DNA from: Rhodobium gokarnense
Lineage (GTDB): Bacteria; Pseudomonadota; Alphaproteobacteria; Rhizobiales; Rhodobiaceae
NCBI RefSeq assembly: GCF_025961475.1
Contig: NZ_JAOQNS010000004.1
Span: forward strand, 1-64,000
Reading direction: 5' to 3'
DNA: 64,000 bases
This document shows positions 24,747 to 34,112 of the stretch, in pieces (position 1 is the first letter of the stretch; each line of letters opens with the position of its first letter). The translations under genes and the position numbers were made by a program. The notes beneath the pieces were generated by a model. The model was given only the letters and a program-made list of their open reading frames with translations. It ran no database searches and was not told the origin of the DNA.

Positions 24747-25019
24747 CGCGTTTGCGTCCTTTTCCGGTGCTGTTGTTGTCGGGTCGTCAGGTGGCGCCTT
24801 GCGGGTGCCGAGCATTGCGTTTCGTCAAGGGCAGCTTTTCTTATCTGCGTCCTTGCCCGATTTCAAACATCGTGGCCCTATGCGACCGCGCCCGGCGGGC
24901 GGGAGCGAGCGACGCTTTGTCGCGTTCTGAACAGAGGACTTCGGCCTCTGCGCCTATGACTCCGGGAAGGGTGCCGTCCGGCCGGGACCGGAGGCGGCGC
25001 CGCACAAGGACTTTGCCCC

Positions 25020-26405
25020 GTGTTCCTTTCGGTTTTCGAGCTCTTCAAGATCGGCATCGGGCCGTCGTCGTCACATACGGTGGGGCCGATGGTGGCGGCG
25101 CGGCGCTTCATCGACGGCCTGCGCCGCCTGGACGGCGCGCCGGCCCACGTCACGGCGACGTTGCACGGCTCGCTCGCCTTCACCGGCAAGGGCCACGGTA
25201 CCGACCGGGCGGTTGTCCTCGGCCTTTTGGGCGAGCAGCCGGAAACGATCGATCCGGACCGGGTCGACGAGATGATCTACGACACCAAGGCGGCAAAGCG
25301 CCTGACGCCGGAGGGCCTGGCGCCCATCGCCTTCGATCCCGACGCCGACATCGTCTTCGACTACGGGCCGCCGCTTCCCGGCCACGCCAACGGCATGGTG
25401 TTCCGCGCGTTCGATGCGGCCGGCGCGACGCTCGCCGAAGAGGTGTTCTATTCGGTCGGCGGCGGCTTCGTGGTGACGGCGGCTGAACTCGATGCGGTGG
25501 CCGACGACGACTCGCCGCTGACCAGCGTCGTTGCGGCGCCCTATCCCTTCGCCTCGGCGCGCGAGATGCTGGAGATGGGCGAGAAATCGGGCCTTTCCAT
25601 CGCCGACATGAAGCGGGCGAACGAGCTCGTCGCCCACAAGGTGGAGAATCTCGACGCCGGGCTCGATGCCATCTGGGACGCCATGAACGGCTCGATGGAG
25701 CGCGGCCTTGCCGTCGGCGGCCGGCTGCCGGGCGGGCTGAACGTCGCCCGCCGGGCCCGCGAAATCCATCAGAAGCTGACATCAGAGCGCGGCCGCAACG
25801 ATCCGTTCCAGCACACGGTGATGGACTGGCTCTCGGTCTATGCGATGGCCGTCAACGAGGAGAATGCGGCCGGCGGCAAGGTGGTGACGGCGCCGACCAA
25901 CGGGGCGGCCGGGATCATCCCCGCCGTCATCCGCTACTATGTCGACCATTGCCCGCATGGCTGCCGGGAGGGGGTTCGGACCTTCCTGCTGACGGCGGCG
26001 GCGATCGGCGGCATCATCAAGCACAATGCGTCGATTTCCGGCGCCGAGGTCGGCTGCCAGGGCGAGGTCGGCTCGGCATCGGCTATGGCCGCGGCGGGGC
26101 TCGCCAGCGTTCTCGGCGGGACGAACGCGCAGATCGAGAATGCTGCGGAGATCGCGCTGGAGCACCATCTCGGCATGACCTGCGATCCGATCGGCGGGCT
26201 GGTTCAGGTGCCGTGCATCGAGCGCAACGGCCTTGGCGCCGTCAAGGCGGTGACGGCGGCCTCGCTCTCCCTGCGCGGCGACGGCACCCATTTCGTCCAG
26301 CTCGACGAATGCATCGAGACGATGCGCCAGACAGGCCTCGACATGAACGAGAAATACAAGGAAACGGCGACCGGCGGGCTCGCCTCGAACGTCATCGAGT
26401 GCTGA
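25020..26405 (+). CDS. sdaA: L-serine ammonia-lyase, single-chain iron-sulfur type
   Basis: A 461-residue enzyme turning L-serine into pyruvate and ammonia with a [4Fe-4S] cluster. The beta domain opens [23 protein letters not shown]. The alpha domain has the cluster Cys residues in [14 protein letters not shown] and in [28 protein letters not shown] and [15 protein letters not shown] are strongly conserved. GTG 25020 starts at the first family residue. It is divergent from the rhodanese gene, and about 270 bases of shared upstream space lie between them. Confidence 0.95.
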   Translation: MFLSVFELFKIGIGPSSSHTVGPMVAARRFIDGLRRLDGAPAHVTATLHGSLAFTGKGHGTDRAVVLGLLGEQPETIDPDRVDEMIYDTKAAKRLTPEGLAPIAFDPDADIVFDYGPPLPGHANGMVFRAFDAAGATLAEEVFYSVGGGFVVTAAELDAVADDDSPLTSVVAAPYPFASAREMLEMGEKSGLSIADMKRANELVAHKVENLDAGLDAIWDAMNGSMERGLAVGGRLPGGLNVARRAREIHQKLTSERGRNDPFQHTVMDWLSVYAMAVNEENAAGGKVVTAPTNGAAGIIPAVIRYYVDHCPHGCREGVRTFLLTAAAIGGIIKHNASISGAEVGCQGEVGSASAMAAAGLASVLGGTNAQIENAAEIALEHHLGMTCDPIGGLVQVPCIERNGLGAVKAVTAASLSLRGDGTHFVQLDECIETMRQTGLDMNEKYKETATGGLASNVIEC

Positions 26406-26419
26406 CGGATCGTTCCGGA

Positions 26420-26782
26420 TTACGCGGGCTTGCGAAAGGTCCGGCTGGAGACGGAAATCGAATTCTGGCAGGGATCCTTGGCGTTGGCGAAGCAATAGCC
26501 GTCGGCCTTGTGGATCGGGCCGAATTCAAGGCCGTTCTCCGCGCAATGGCGGCAGAAGGCTTCGACGTCTTCGACATCGAACACCAGCTTGACGGTCGAC
26601 TGGCCGGAGCGCTGCCCCCTGGCGGCCTGGTGGAGCATGATGTTGGCGCCGCCGTTTCGGGCAACCAGTTCCACGATCCTGTCGCCGGTGAGGCGGACCG
26701 CTTGGAATCCGAAATGGGTTTCGTAGAAACGTGCCGTTTCCTCCATGTCCCTGGCGTAGAGAATCAGCCTGTTGAGCGGCAC
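26420..26782 (-). CDS. VOC (glyoxalase-like) family protein
   Basis: A 120-residue vicinal-oxygen-chelate fold protein: LNRLILYARDMEETARFYETHFGF opens the first module, and LVFDVEDVEAFCRHCAENG the second. ANIMLHQAARG may contribute a metal-ligand His. The substrate is unknown, and the family includes glyoxalase I, dioxygenases and antibiotic-binding proteins. It follows the ArsR-type regulator gene by five bases on the same strand, so it is probably under that regulator. Confidence 0.83.
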   Translation of the reverse strand: MPLNRLILYARDMEETARFYETHFGFQAVRLTGDRIVELVARNGGANIMLHQAARGQRSGQSTVKLVFDVEDVEAFCRHCAENGLEFGPIHKADGYCFANAKDPCQNSISVSSRTFRKPA

Positions 26783-26787
26783 GGGGG

Positions 26788-27132
26788 TCAGCAGACGCCG
26801 GCCGGCTGGTCCATGCCCGACGGGCAGTAGATTTCCTTCAACAGCAGCAGGATGCGGCCGGCATCGGCGTCGTCGACCCGGTAGAACAGGGTCTGGGCGT
26901 CGCGGCGATAGGCGACGAGGCCCTCCTGGCGGAGCTTGGCCAGGTGCTGGGACAGCGCCGACTGCGACAGCCCGACGGAATCGGCCAGCGTGCCGACGCT
27001 CGCTTCCCCGGCCTCGGCGAGCCGGCAGAGGATCAGCAGCCGCTTTTCGTTGGCCAGCAGCTTGAGCATGCGGGTGGCGTCTTCGGCCCGGTCTTCGAAA
27101 CCGTCCATCGACCCCATTTCGATCACCGCCAT
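26788..27132 (-). CDS. bigR: BigR/YgaV-like ArsR-family sulfur-responsive repressor
   Basis: A 114-residue winged-helix ArsR-type regulator. The recognition helix region is VGLSQSALSQHLAKLRQEGLV, then YRRDAQTLFYRV forms the wing. Cys36 (LLILCRLAEAG) and Cys103 (KEIYCPSG) sit where BigR and SqrR carry the pair that joins through a sulfur bridge when persulfides rise. No metal-site Cys cluster of the ArsR type is seen. It is divergent from the Blh-like gene at 27231, the classical BigR target. A BigR-like role is inferred from these features. Confidence 0.85.
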   Translation of the reverse strand: MAVIEMGSMDGFEDRAEDATRMLKLLANEKRLLILCRLAEAGEASVGTLADSVGLSQSALSQHLAKLRQEGLVAYRRDAQTLFYRVDDADAGRILLLLKEIYCPSGMDQPAGVC

Positions 27133-27143
27133 GCGCGTATCTC

Positions 27144-27169
27144 CTATAATTCGCAGGTTGTTAAATTAG
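27144..27169. promoter_or_regulatory. candidate BigR operator
   Basis: In the 98-base divergent spacer, CTATAATT (27144-27151) and AAATTAG (27163-27169) form an imperfect AT-rich inverted repeat around an 11-base centre. It lies 12 bases from the regulator's start codon. AT-rich palindromes are typical of BigR sites, but the exact sequence was not compared with a consensus. Confidence 0.35.
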
Positions 27170-27230
27170 GCTGCGCTCATATATTCGTCAAGAAACGCAT
27201 CCCCAACTTGGTGTCGAAAAGGAGAAATTC

Positions 27231-28106
27231 ATGCCGAATTCCGATCGTCCTGTAATTCGTGCGTTCTTCGACGAGGGGACAAACACGATTTCCTATCTCG
27301 TCTGGAATCCGGAAGACACAACCGCAGTCGTTATCGATCCGGTACTCGACTTCAACCACCGCTCGGGCGAGGCGACGACGGACTCGGCCGACGAGGTCAT
27401 CAGGGCGGCCGAGGACGAGGGCCTTGAGATCGCCTGGGTGCTGGAGACTCACGTCCATGCCGACCACCTGTCCGGCGCGCCCTACATCAAGGCGAAGACC
27501 GGCGCCAAGATCGGCATCGGCGAGCGCATCCGCGAGGTGCAGAAGATTTTTCGGCCGATCTTCAACGCCACGGACCTTGCCGCAGACGGCAGCTCGTTCG
27601 ACCGGCTGTTCGCGGACGGCGAGACATTCTCCGTCGGCGCGCTCGACATCGAGGTGATCGCGACGCCGGGCCACACGCCGGCCTGCGTCTCCTACAAGAT
27701 CGGCGACGCGCTGTTTGTCGGCGACACGCTCTTCATGCCGGATTTCGGCACGGCGCGGGCGGATTTTCCGGGCGGCGATGCGCGCCAGCTCTTCCGCTCC
27801 ATCAAGAAGCTGCTGGAGTTGCCGCCCGAGACCCGGGTCTTCATGTGCCACGACTACAAGGCCGAGGGCCGCGACGAATATGCCTGGGAATCGACGATCG
27901 CCGAGGAGCGCCGGTGCAACGTCCATGTCCGCGACGGGGTGAGCGAGGACGATTTCGTCGAGATGCGCACCGCGCGCGACGAAAAACTCGACATGCCGCT
28001 GCTGCTGCTGCCGTCGATCCAGGTCAACATGCGCGCGGGGGCGCTGCCGCCGGCCGAAGAGAACGGGGTGTCGTACCTGAAGATCCCGGTGAAGCTGGCG
28101 TCGTGA
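27231..28106 (+). CDS. blh: Blh-like MBL-fold hydrolase, predicted persulfide dioxygenase
   Basis: A 291-residue metallo-beta-lactamase-fold protein. The metal motif is THVHADHLSGAPY, with further ligands in TPGHTPACVSY, FVGDTLF and CHDYKAEG. Relatives adjacent to BigR (Blh, ETHE1-like) oxidise glutathione persulfide to sulfite using a single iron. AGGAGAAA precedes ATG 27231. It stands alone after the divergent promoter; the permease and rhodanese genes present in some bigR operons are absent here, although a rhodanese lies at 24234. Confidence 0.88.
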   Translation: MPNSDRPVIRAFFDEGTNTISYLVWNPEDTTAVVIDPVLDFNHRSGEATTDSADEVIRAAEDEGLEIAWVLETHVHADHLSGAPYIKAKTGAKIGIGERIREVQKIFRPIFNATDLAADGSSFDRLFADGETFSVGALDIEVIATPGHTPACVSYKIGDALFVGDTLFMPDFGTARADFPGGDARQLFRSIKKLLELPPETRVFMCHDYKAEGRDEYAWESTIAEERRCNVHVRDGVSEDDFVEMRTARDEKLDMPLLLLPSIQVNMRAGALPPAEENGVSYLKIPVKLAS

Positions 28107-28154
28107 GGGCAGGGTCCGGCGCTGTTGGGCGCGGACGCCCGTGACATCCGCTGT

Positions 28155-28276
28155 CTGGATTGCTTTGCTGCGCTCGCAATGACGGATTCACTCGTGTTTT
28201 CAATATCATTGCGAGGGTCCGAAGGACGGGGAGCGGCGCGTGATGCGAGCCTTGGCAGGCCGACGCGACAATCCAG
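28155..28276. repeat. dispersed inverted repeat (ATTGCGAG type)
   Basis: CTGGATTGCTTTGCTGCGCT followed by CGCAATGAC is mirrored by CATTGCGAGGGTCCGAAGG and an ACAATCCAG end. The ends match the element at 48283-48380. It follows the Blh-like gene by about 50 bases. Confidence 0.7.
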
Positions 28277-28338
28277 CGGACGTTGGCGGCAGGGCACCGG
28301 GTTCGTCGTGCGCGCTGTCGTGGGCCAAACACTCCGTC

Positions 28339-28507
28339 GTCACCCCGGACGTGATCCGGGGCCTAATGCCCCTGTCCATGCGGTATGTCGGTCGTTATCG
28401 GAACGGGGTCGGTGCGCGGATCTCGGCCGTGTCGGGAATTGCAATGGGCTACAGCGTTGATGGGGGCAATGGGTCCCGGCTCTTTGCTGCGCTCCGGCCG
28501 GGATGAC
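28339..28507. repeat. dispersed inverted repeat (CCCGG type)
   Basis: It opens GTCACCCCGGACGTGATCC and closes GCTCCGGCCGGGATGAC, with GGGGCCTAATGCCCC near the left end and GGGGGCAATGGGTCCCG near the right. The internal GCGGTATGTCG is shared with 2575-2710. Together with the previous repeat it occupies most of the 550-base gap between 28107 and 28656, in which I see no gene. Confidence 0.7.
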
Positions 28508-28656
28508 GGGGGAGGGGGACGCCGAGACCGACTCGATGGTCGACAAGCCGCACTTGCGGACGGGGTGACATCGAACCGCCGCGTGTTTGTGCTGAGGCCT
28601 CCGCGCCGCCCCATCAAACGGATGCAAATCGCCGCGGGGTGACGTAAAGCAACAGC

Positions 28657-29733
28657 ATGCGGCGATGCATCATTCATGTCGGCACCCACAAGACGGGCAG
28701 CACCAGCCTGCAGCGGTTCTTTGCCGCCAACGGGCGGCGGCTGATGCGGGCCGGCATCCTCTATCCTCTGGCCGGCGGTGAGGCGGCGCACCACAATCTC
28801 TTTCGCGATGCGGCGGGAAAGCGCGTGCGCGGGCTGAAGCCGACCACACTCGACCGGCTGACGCGGCGGCTGAAGCGCTGGGACGGCGTTGCGCTCGTCT
28901 CCTCCGAGCTCTTCAGCACGTTTTCGGCCGGCGATGACGGGCCGGAGAGGATCGTCAGGGCGATCCGGGCTGCCGGCTTTGCGCCGGAAATCGTCCTCTT
29001 CGTGCGGCCGCAAGCTCGTCTCTTCAATTCGCTCTACACGCAACGGGTCAAGACGCTGTCGGAGGCGCGGCTCTTTGCCGACTACGCGACCCAGATGGCC
29101 GCGCGGCGCGCCTATGATTTCAATGCGATCGTCGCGCCATGGGAGGCGGCGGGGGTGGAGCGTGTGACGGCGATTCCCTTCGCGCCGACCGTGCTTGCTC
29201 CCGGCATCGAGGCTGCGTTCTTCGATGCCCTCGGCCTTTCCGACCGGCTCGTCCGGCTGCCGCATCTGCGCCCGCTGCGTTCGGTCAATGCGGCGATCGG
29301 GCCGGCGACGGTCGAGGTCTGCCGGCGCGTTGCGGCGGAGGAAGCGCTCCACCACTCGGAGGTCCTGCATCGCTCGGCCCGGCGCTTCATCCAGCGCCAG
29401 GCCAGCCGGCGCGGCTGGAACGCCGTCGGCTTTGCGGGGCTGACCGATGCGCTCGCTGCCACCATCCGTGAGCGCTACGCCGAGCCGAACGATGCTTTTG
29501 CGTCGCGCCATTGGGGCCGCGCCTGGGATGAGGTCTTTGGTCAGGACACGGGGCCGTCCTCGCCGAACGTCTTCGACGCCGCGACCGATCCGGCGCTCGG
29601 CGCGGAGATCGATGCCCTGGTGGCGGAGACGCTGGCGCGGTTTCATCCGGATCGCGGCCCCGAGCGCACACTGACCGACCGCATCCGGGTGCGGCTTGCA
29701 GATGGCTACTCCCAGCTTCGAAAGCTCGTCTGA
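28657..29733 (+). CDS. sulfotransferase-like P-loop protein
   Basis: A 358-residue protein starting IIHVGTHKTGSTSLQRFF, the PAPS 5'-phosphosulfate loop pattern of bacterial sulfotransferase-like proteins. ALVSSELFSTFS and EIVLFVRPQARLFNSLYTQ give the second binding block, with Arg and Ser for the 3'-phosphate. The middle and C-terminal parts are variable. It may modify a surface glycan, but no glycan genes lie beside it. A second sulfotransferase of another subtype is at 42196. The start at 28657 is immediately before the P-loop. Confidence 0.75.
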   Translation: MRRCIIHVGTHKTGSTSLQRFFAANGRRLMRAGILYPLAGGEAAHHNLFRDAAGKRVRGLKPTTLDRLTRRLKRWDGVALVSSELFSTFSAGDDGPERIVRAIRAAGFAPEIVLFVRPQARLFNSLYTQRVKTLSEARLFADYATQMAARRAYDFNAIVAPWEAAGVERVTAIPFAPTVLAPGIEAAFFDALGLSDRLVRLPHLRPLRSVNAAIGPATVEVCRRVAAEEALHHSEVLHRSARRFIQRQASRRGWNAVGFAGLTDALAATIRERYAEPNDAFASRHWGRAWDEVFGQDTGPSSPNVFDAATDPALGAEIDALVAETLARFHPDRGPERTLTDRIRVRLADGYSQLRKLV

Positions 29734-29813
29734 CCCGCAAAATCGTTTGATCCGGAGAAGAAAGCCGGCAATCGTTGCGGGCAAAATCACCTGTCCGGGG
29801 AAACGCCAATTTC

Positions 29814-31766
29814 ATGTTCGACAGCGTCCTGATCGCCAATCGCGGGGAAATCGCCGTCCGCATCGTAAAGACGGCCCGCCGGCTCGGCATGCGGGTCATC
29901 GCCGTCTATTCGGACGCCGATGCCGACGCCCCCCATGTGCAGGCGGCAGATTTGGCCATTGCCATCGGCCCGGCGCCGGCGACCGAATCCTATCTCGTCA
30001 TTGAAAAGATCATCGCGGCGGCCAGGGAGACGGGCGCGGGGTGCATCCATCCGGGCTACGGGTTCCTGGCCGAAAACGCCGCCTTCGCTGAGGCCTGCGA
30101 AAACGCCGGCATCGCCTTCGTCGGGCCGCCGGCCGGTGCCATTCGCGCGATGGGCCACAAGGATGCCGCCAAGGCGCTGATGGAGAAAGCCGGCGTTCCG
30201 GTCGTCCCCGGCTATCACGGGGACATGCAGGCGCCGGAGTTCCTGAAGCAGAAGGCCTATGAGACCGGCTATCCGGTGCTGATCAAGGCGGTTGCCGGCG
30301 GCGGCGGCAAGGGCATGCGCAAGGTCGAAAAGGTCCTCGATTTCGACGACGCGCTCGCTGCGGCCAGGCGCGAGGCGGAAAATGCCTTCGGCGACGGCCG
30401 GGTGCTGATCGAGAAATTCGTTGCCGATCCGAGGCATATCGAGGTGCAGGTCTTTGCCGATGGCGCGGGCAACGCGATCCATCTCTTTGAACGCGACTGC
30501 TCGCTGCAGCGGCGGCACCAGAAGGTCATGGAGGAGGCGCCGGCGCCCGGGATGACGCCCGAGGTGCGGGCGGCGATGGGCGCGGCGGCGGTGACCGCGG
30601 CGAAGGCCGTCGGCTATGTCGGCGCCGGGACGGTCGAGTTCATTGCCGACGGCAGCAAGGGGCTCAGGCCCGACGGCTTCTGGTTCATGGAGATGAACAC
30701 GCGGCTGCAGGTGGAGCATCCGGTGACGGAGGCGATTACCGGGACGGACCTCGTGGAATGGCAGTTCCGTGTCGCTGCCGGCGAGGAATTGCCGATGGCG
30801 CAGGACGCGGTGCCTCTTGCCGGTCACGCCGTGGAGGTCCGGCTCTATGCCGAGGACCCGGACACCGGGTTCCTGCCGTCGTCGGGCCGGCTCGATCTCT
30901 TGCGGCTGCCGGAAGCGGAAGGCGTGCGGGTCGATGCCGGCGTGGAGGAGGGCGGCAGCGTCTCGCCCTTCTACGATCCGATGATCGCGAAGGTGATCGC
31001 CCAAGGCGCAACGCGCGATCAGGCGCTCGACCGGCTTGGTGAGGCGCTCAAGAACAGCGTCGTTGCCGGGCCCAAATCCAATCTGGCGTTCCTGCGCGCC
31101 GTCGTCGATCATCCCGAGGTCAGGAAGGGCGGCTTTGATACCGGCTTCTGCGACCGGGAGATCGGGAGCCTGACCGGCGGGAGCGTCGAAGACGCGGCGC
31201 TCGCCAAGGCCGTTGAGCTACTCATTGCGCCTGCTGAACCGGCTCGGATTGGCTCCGGCTGGCTCGATCCCTGGGGTGCCTCGGACGCGTTCCAGCTTGG
31301 CGGCGTGCGCGACATCGTCCAGCCGATCCTTGTCGGCGGAGAGGGGGCCGAGGCCCGGCTGATCTGGGATGGCAGCGGGTTGTCCGTTCGGGTCGGAGAG
31401 GCGACGAGCCGCGACGGCGGTGCCGCGGAGATCGCCGGGCCGGGCGCCGCCTATGCTCTCGACGGCGGCCGGGCCGCAAAAGTCGAGCTGGAAGACCCGC
31501 TGTCGCGCCTCGCCGAGGATTCCGGCGATGCCGGCCATATCCGCGCGCCGATGCACGGCAAGGTGATCGCCGTCTACGTCGCCAGCGGCGACACGGTCTC
31601 CCGCGGGGACCGGCTGTTCGCGGTCGAGGCGATGAAGATGGAGCATGTGGTGGCGGCGCCCCATGACGGCGTCGTTGAAGCGGTCGCGGCAATTGCGGGC
31701 GATCAGGTCGAGGAGGGCGGCGAGGTCGTCACGCTCGCCATTCCGGAGCTTGAGGTCGCCGACTGA
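29814..31766 (+). CDS. mccA: 3-methylcrotonyl-CoA carboxylase alpha subunit (biotin-containing)
   Basis: A 650-residue biotin-dependent carboxylase subunit. The biotin carboxylase domain covers about 1-445: FDSVLIANRGEIAVRIV, CIHPGYGFLAENAAFAEAC, AVAGGGGKGMRKV, ERDCSLQRRHQKV and EMNTRLQVEHPVTE. A linking region follows, then a biotinyl domain with EAMKMEH (Lys near residue 615). ATG 29814 gives the standard start, while the frame open upstream lacks family sequence. Assignment to methylcrotonyl rather than propionyl or acetyl-CoA carboxylase rests on the presence of ivd and mccB nearby and the overall organisation. Confidence 0.88.
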   Translation: MFDSVLIANRGEIAVRIVKTARRLGMRVIAVYSDADADAPHVQAADLAIAIGPAPATESYLVIEKIIAAARETGAGCIHPGYGFLAENAAFAEACENAGIAFVGPPAGAIRAMGHKDAAKALMEKAGVPVVPGYHGDMQAPEFLKQKAYETGYPVLIKAVAGGGGKGMRKVEKVLDFDDALAAARREAENAFGDGRVLIEKFVADPRHIEVQVFADGAGNAIHLFERDCSLQRRHQKVMEEAPAPGMTPEVRAAMGAAAVTAAKAVGYVGAGTVEFIADGSKGLRPDGFWFMEMNTRLQVEHPVTEAITGTDLVEWQFRVAAGEELPMAQDAVPLAGHAVEVRLYAEDPDTGFLPSSGRLDLLRLPEAEGVRVDAGVEEGGSVSPFYDPMIAKVIAQGATRDQALDRLGEALKNSVVAGPKSNLAFLRAVVDHPEVRKGGFDTGFCDREIGSLTGGSVEDAALAKAVELLIAPAEPARIGSGWLDPWGASDAFQLGGVRDIVQPILVGGEGAEARLIWDGSGLSVRVGEATSRDGGAAEIAGPGAAYALDGGRAAKVELEDPLSRLAEDSGDAGHIRAPMHGKVIAVYVASGDTVSRGDRLFAVEAMKMEHVVAAPHDGVVEAVAAIAGDQVEEGGEVVTLAIPELEVAD

Positions 31767-31841
31767 GCCGGTCCTGTTCAAAGTGTGGATAGCAGCGTTC
31801 CGGCATTTGCTTTTCGCCGGTCCGCGACCGACATTGTCGCC

Positions 31842-32276
31842 ATGACCCTCCACCTCATAAAGCTCTGCGTTGGCATCGAGACGGTCGAAGACCTGCAGAA
31901 ATGGATCGCCTACCGGCTCGACCAGATGCGGCAGGCCGGGCGGCCCGTGGAGTATTTCCACACCACGCGCATGGTGCCGAAGCGGCGCGAGGAACTGCTC
32001 GACGGCGGCTCGCTCTACTGGGTCATCAAGGGCCAGGTGCAGGCGCGCCAGAAACTCCGCGACATCCGCCCCTTCACCGACGATGCCGGGGTCAAGCGCT
32101 GCCGTCTGGTGCTCGACACGGACCTGGTGCCGACGCGCGGCCAGCCGAAGCGGCCGTTCCAGGGCTGGCGCTACCTGAAGCCGGGCGATGCGCCGGCGGA
32201 CTTGCGCGGCAGTGAGGCGAGCGAGGACATCCCGCCGGAAATGCGCCGGGAACTGATGGAGCTGGGGCTTCTTTGA
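31842..32276 (+). CDS. DUF1489 family protein
   Basis: A 144-residue protein, typical of the alphaproteobacterial DUF1489 family: LIKLCVGIETVEDLQKWI, HTTRMVPKRREELLDGGSLYWVIKGQVQARQ, and RPKRPFQGWRYLKPGDAP in slightly different spelling. The function is unknown. The arrangement of basic residues before a GGSLYWVIKG strand suggests nucleic acid or nucleotide contact, but this is only a guess. It follows mccA by 75 bases on the same strand. Confidence 0.85.
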   Translation: MTLHLIKLCVGIETVEDLQKWIAYRLDQMRQAGRPVEYFHTTRMVPKRREELLDGGSLYWVIKGQVQARQKLRDIRPFTDDAGVKRCRLVLDTDLVPTRGQPKRPFQGWRYLKPGDAPADLRGSEASEDIPPEMRRELMELGLL

Positions 32277-32411
32277 TGTGGCATCGGCTGCTTGTTGCGG
32301 CTCCCGTCGCGTCTCTTGCGTTTCGCTTTCCCATCACTCTGCGTCACCGTCGGGCTTGATTCGCTGCTCTCTGTTTTGCGGCTCGCCCCCTCCCGGACCC
32401 ACCCTCTCGGC

Positions 32412-32503
32412 GTCATTGCCGTGCTTGACACGGCAATCCATGATGAGCCAACCGATTGTTCCGAAAGGCAGAATGGATTACCGGGTCAAGCCCGGTAATG
32501 ATG
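32412..32503. repeat. dispersed inverted repeat (GGTCAAGCC type)
   Basis: GTCATTGCCGTGCTTGACAC and GGCAATCCATG are mirrored by ATGGATTACCGGGTCAAGCC and CGGTAATGATG. It is another form of the intergenic repeats in this window, with ends that read GTCATTGCC and GGTAATGATG. It lies in the 343-base gap before the VWA gene, where I see no gene. Confidence 0.7.
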
Positions 32504-32619
32504 CCGAGATTTTCTTCATCCACGGGAGACGAACGCGGGCATGCGTGCCGCTTGTTGAGTTCGGCTATGCGCGCGCCAATATACTCCCTGATAATTCCGT
32601 GTTCTGATCGGGGCCCATC

Positions 32620-33363
32620 ATGACCAAGAAAACGTCGGTGCCGACGTCGCCGCTGTCCGGCCTGAAGGAGGGGACCAAGGGCGAGGTGGCGCCGTCGAGC
32701 CGCGGCGAGATCGACGCCTTCCTCAACGCCGCAAAGAGCCTCGGGCCGCGCGCGGAGGGCCGTGGCCGGCTGGTCTTTGCGCTCGATGCGACGATGAGCC
32801 GGCAGCCGACCTGGGACCGGGCCTGCTCGCTGCAGGCAGAGATGTTCGAGGAGGCGGCGAAGATCGGCAGCCTCGACGTGCAGCTCGTCTATTTCCGCGG
32901 CTTCGGCGAATGCCGGGCGAGCAAATGGGTGAAGAACGCCCGCGCGCTCGCCGACCTGATGACGCGCATCGACTGCCGCGGCGGCCACACCCAGATCGGC
33001 AAGGTGCTCGCCCACGCGCTGAAGGAGACCAAGAAGGAAAAGGTGCAGGCGCTGGTCTATATCGGCGACTGCATGGAGGAGAATGCCGACGATCTCTGCG
33101 CCAAGGCCGGCGAACTCGGCCTCCACGGCGTGCCGGTGTTCCTGTTCCAGGAGGGCGGTGATCCGGTCGCCGACCGGGCGTTCAAGGAGATCGCGCGGCT
33201 GACCAAGGGCGTCCATCTGCGGCTCGATGCGGCCTCGGCCAAAGAACTTGGACAATTGCTGCGCGGCGTCGCCGCCTATGCCGCGGGCGGGCGCAAGGCC
33301 CTTCAGGACATGTCGAAGGGTGGGGCGAAGGGCGCGACCCTGCTGCTTGAACAGATGCGCTGA
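32620..33363 (+). CDS. VWA-domain protein
   Basis: A 247-residue soluble protein with a von Willebrand A-type fold. LVFALDATMSRQPTWD has the MIDAS pattern D-x-T-x-S, GGHTQIGKVLAHAL gives the Thr, and ALVYIGDCMEENADDL the later Asp. It has no signal peptide. FLFQEGGDPVADRAFKEIARL precedes a C-terminal helical end. Its partner is unknown. It is followed 26 bases later by a J-domain membrane protein, and the two may be in one transcript. Confidence 0.8.
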   Translation: MTKKTSVPTSPLSGLKEGTKGEVAPSSRGEIDAFLNAAKSLGPRAEGRGRLVFALDATMSRQPTWDRACSLQAEMFEEAAKIGSLDVQLVYFRGFGECRASKWVKNARALADLMTRIDCRGGHTQIGKVLAHALKETKKEKVQALVYIGDCMEENADDLCAKAGELGLHGVPVFLFQEGGDPVADRAFKEIARLTKGVHLRLDAASAKELGQLLRGVAAYAAGGRKALQDMSKGGAKGATLLLEQMR

Positions 33364-33389
33364 GGCGGGCTCTGAATTAGTATCCGGCC

Positions 33390-34112
33390 ATGGCCCGCGT
33401 TCTTCTCTTCATCGCCGCGATTCTCCTGATCCTTCTGGGGATCCGGTCGCTCCTCTATACCAATCCGGCCGTGCTGGCACGGCGGCTGAAGCTGATCGGC
33501 GGGATGACGCTGCTCGGCGTTGCCGCCTTCCTCGGCATCACCGGCCGCTGGGGCTTTGCGATTCCCGTTGGCGCCATGGGGCTGTCGCTCCTCGGCGTTT
33601 CCGGCTTTTCCCCCTTCGGCGGCTCCAGCCCGAGCGGCGGCCAGCGCTCCACGGTGCGCTCGGCGGCGCTGGAAATGGAGCTCGACCACGACAGCGGCGG
33701 GATGACGGGAACGGTGCTCGCCGGCCGGTTTTCCGGCCAGAGCCTCGACGACCTGTCACTCCAGGACATTGCCGCCCTTTGGGGCGAGCTTGACGGCGAC
33801 GGCGAGAGCCGGGCGCTGCTAGAGGCTTATCTTGACCGCCGGCACCCCGACTGGCGTGAAGACTTCCAGGCGGACGGCGACGCGGGGCATCGCAGCGCGC
33901 CGCGATCGGGCGGCATGAGTGAGGAGGAGGCCTACCAGATCCTTGGGGTTTCGCCCGGAGCCAGCCCGGCGGAAATCCGGGAGGCGCACAGACGGCTTAT
34001 GAAACGGCTCCACCCCGACCTCGGAGGGTCCACGTTCCTTGCGTCCAAACTCAACGAGGCTAAGGAAAGACTTCTCGGTACTCATGACTCCACCCAAACG
34101 CATCACTCATAA
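33390..34112 (+). CDS. membrane-anchored J-domain protein
   Basis: A 240-residue protein with two or three N-terminal hydrophobic helices ([54 protein letters not shown]), a linker, and a C-terminal J domain. The J domain begins [15 protein letters not shown] and holds the DnaK-contacting HPD in [12 protein letters not shown]. It resembles bacterial relatives of mitochondrial Tim14. It should recruit DnaK to the inner face of the membrane. Its end overlaps the opposing carboxypeptidase gene by ten bases. Confidence 0.87.
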   Translation: MARVLLFIAAILLILLGIRSLLYTNPAVLARRLKLIGGMTLLGVAAFLGITGRWGFAIPVGAMGLSLLGVSGFSPFGGSSPSGGQRSTVRSAALEMELDHDSGGMTGTVLAGRFSGQSLDDLSLQDIAALWGELDGDGESRALLEAYLDRRHPDWREDFQADGDAGHRSAPRSGGMSEEEAYQILGVSPGASPAEIREAHRRLMKRLHPDLGGSTFLASKLNEAKERLLGTHDSTQTHHS

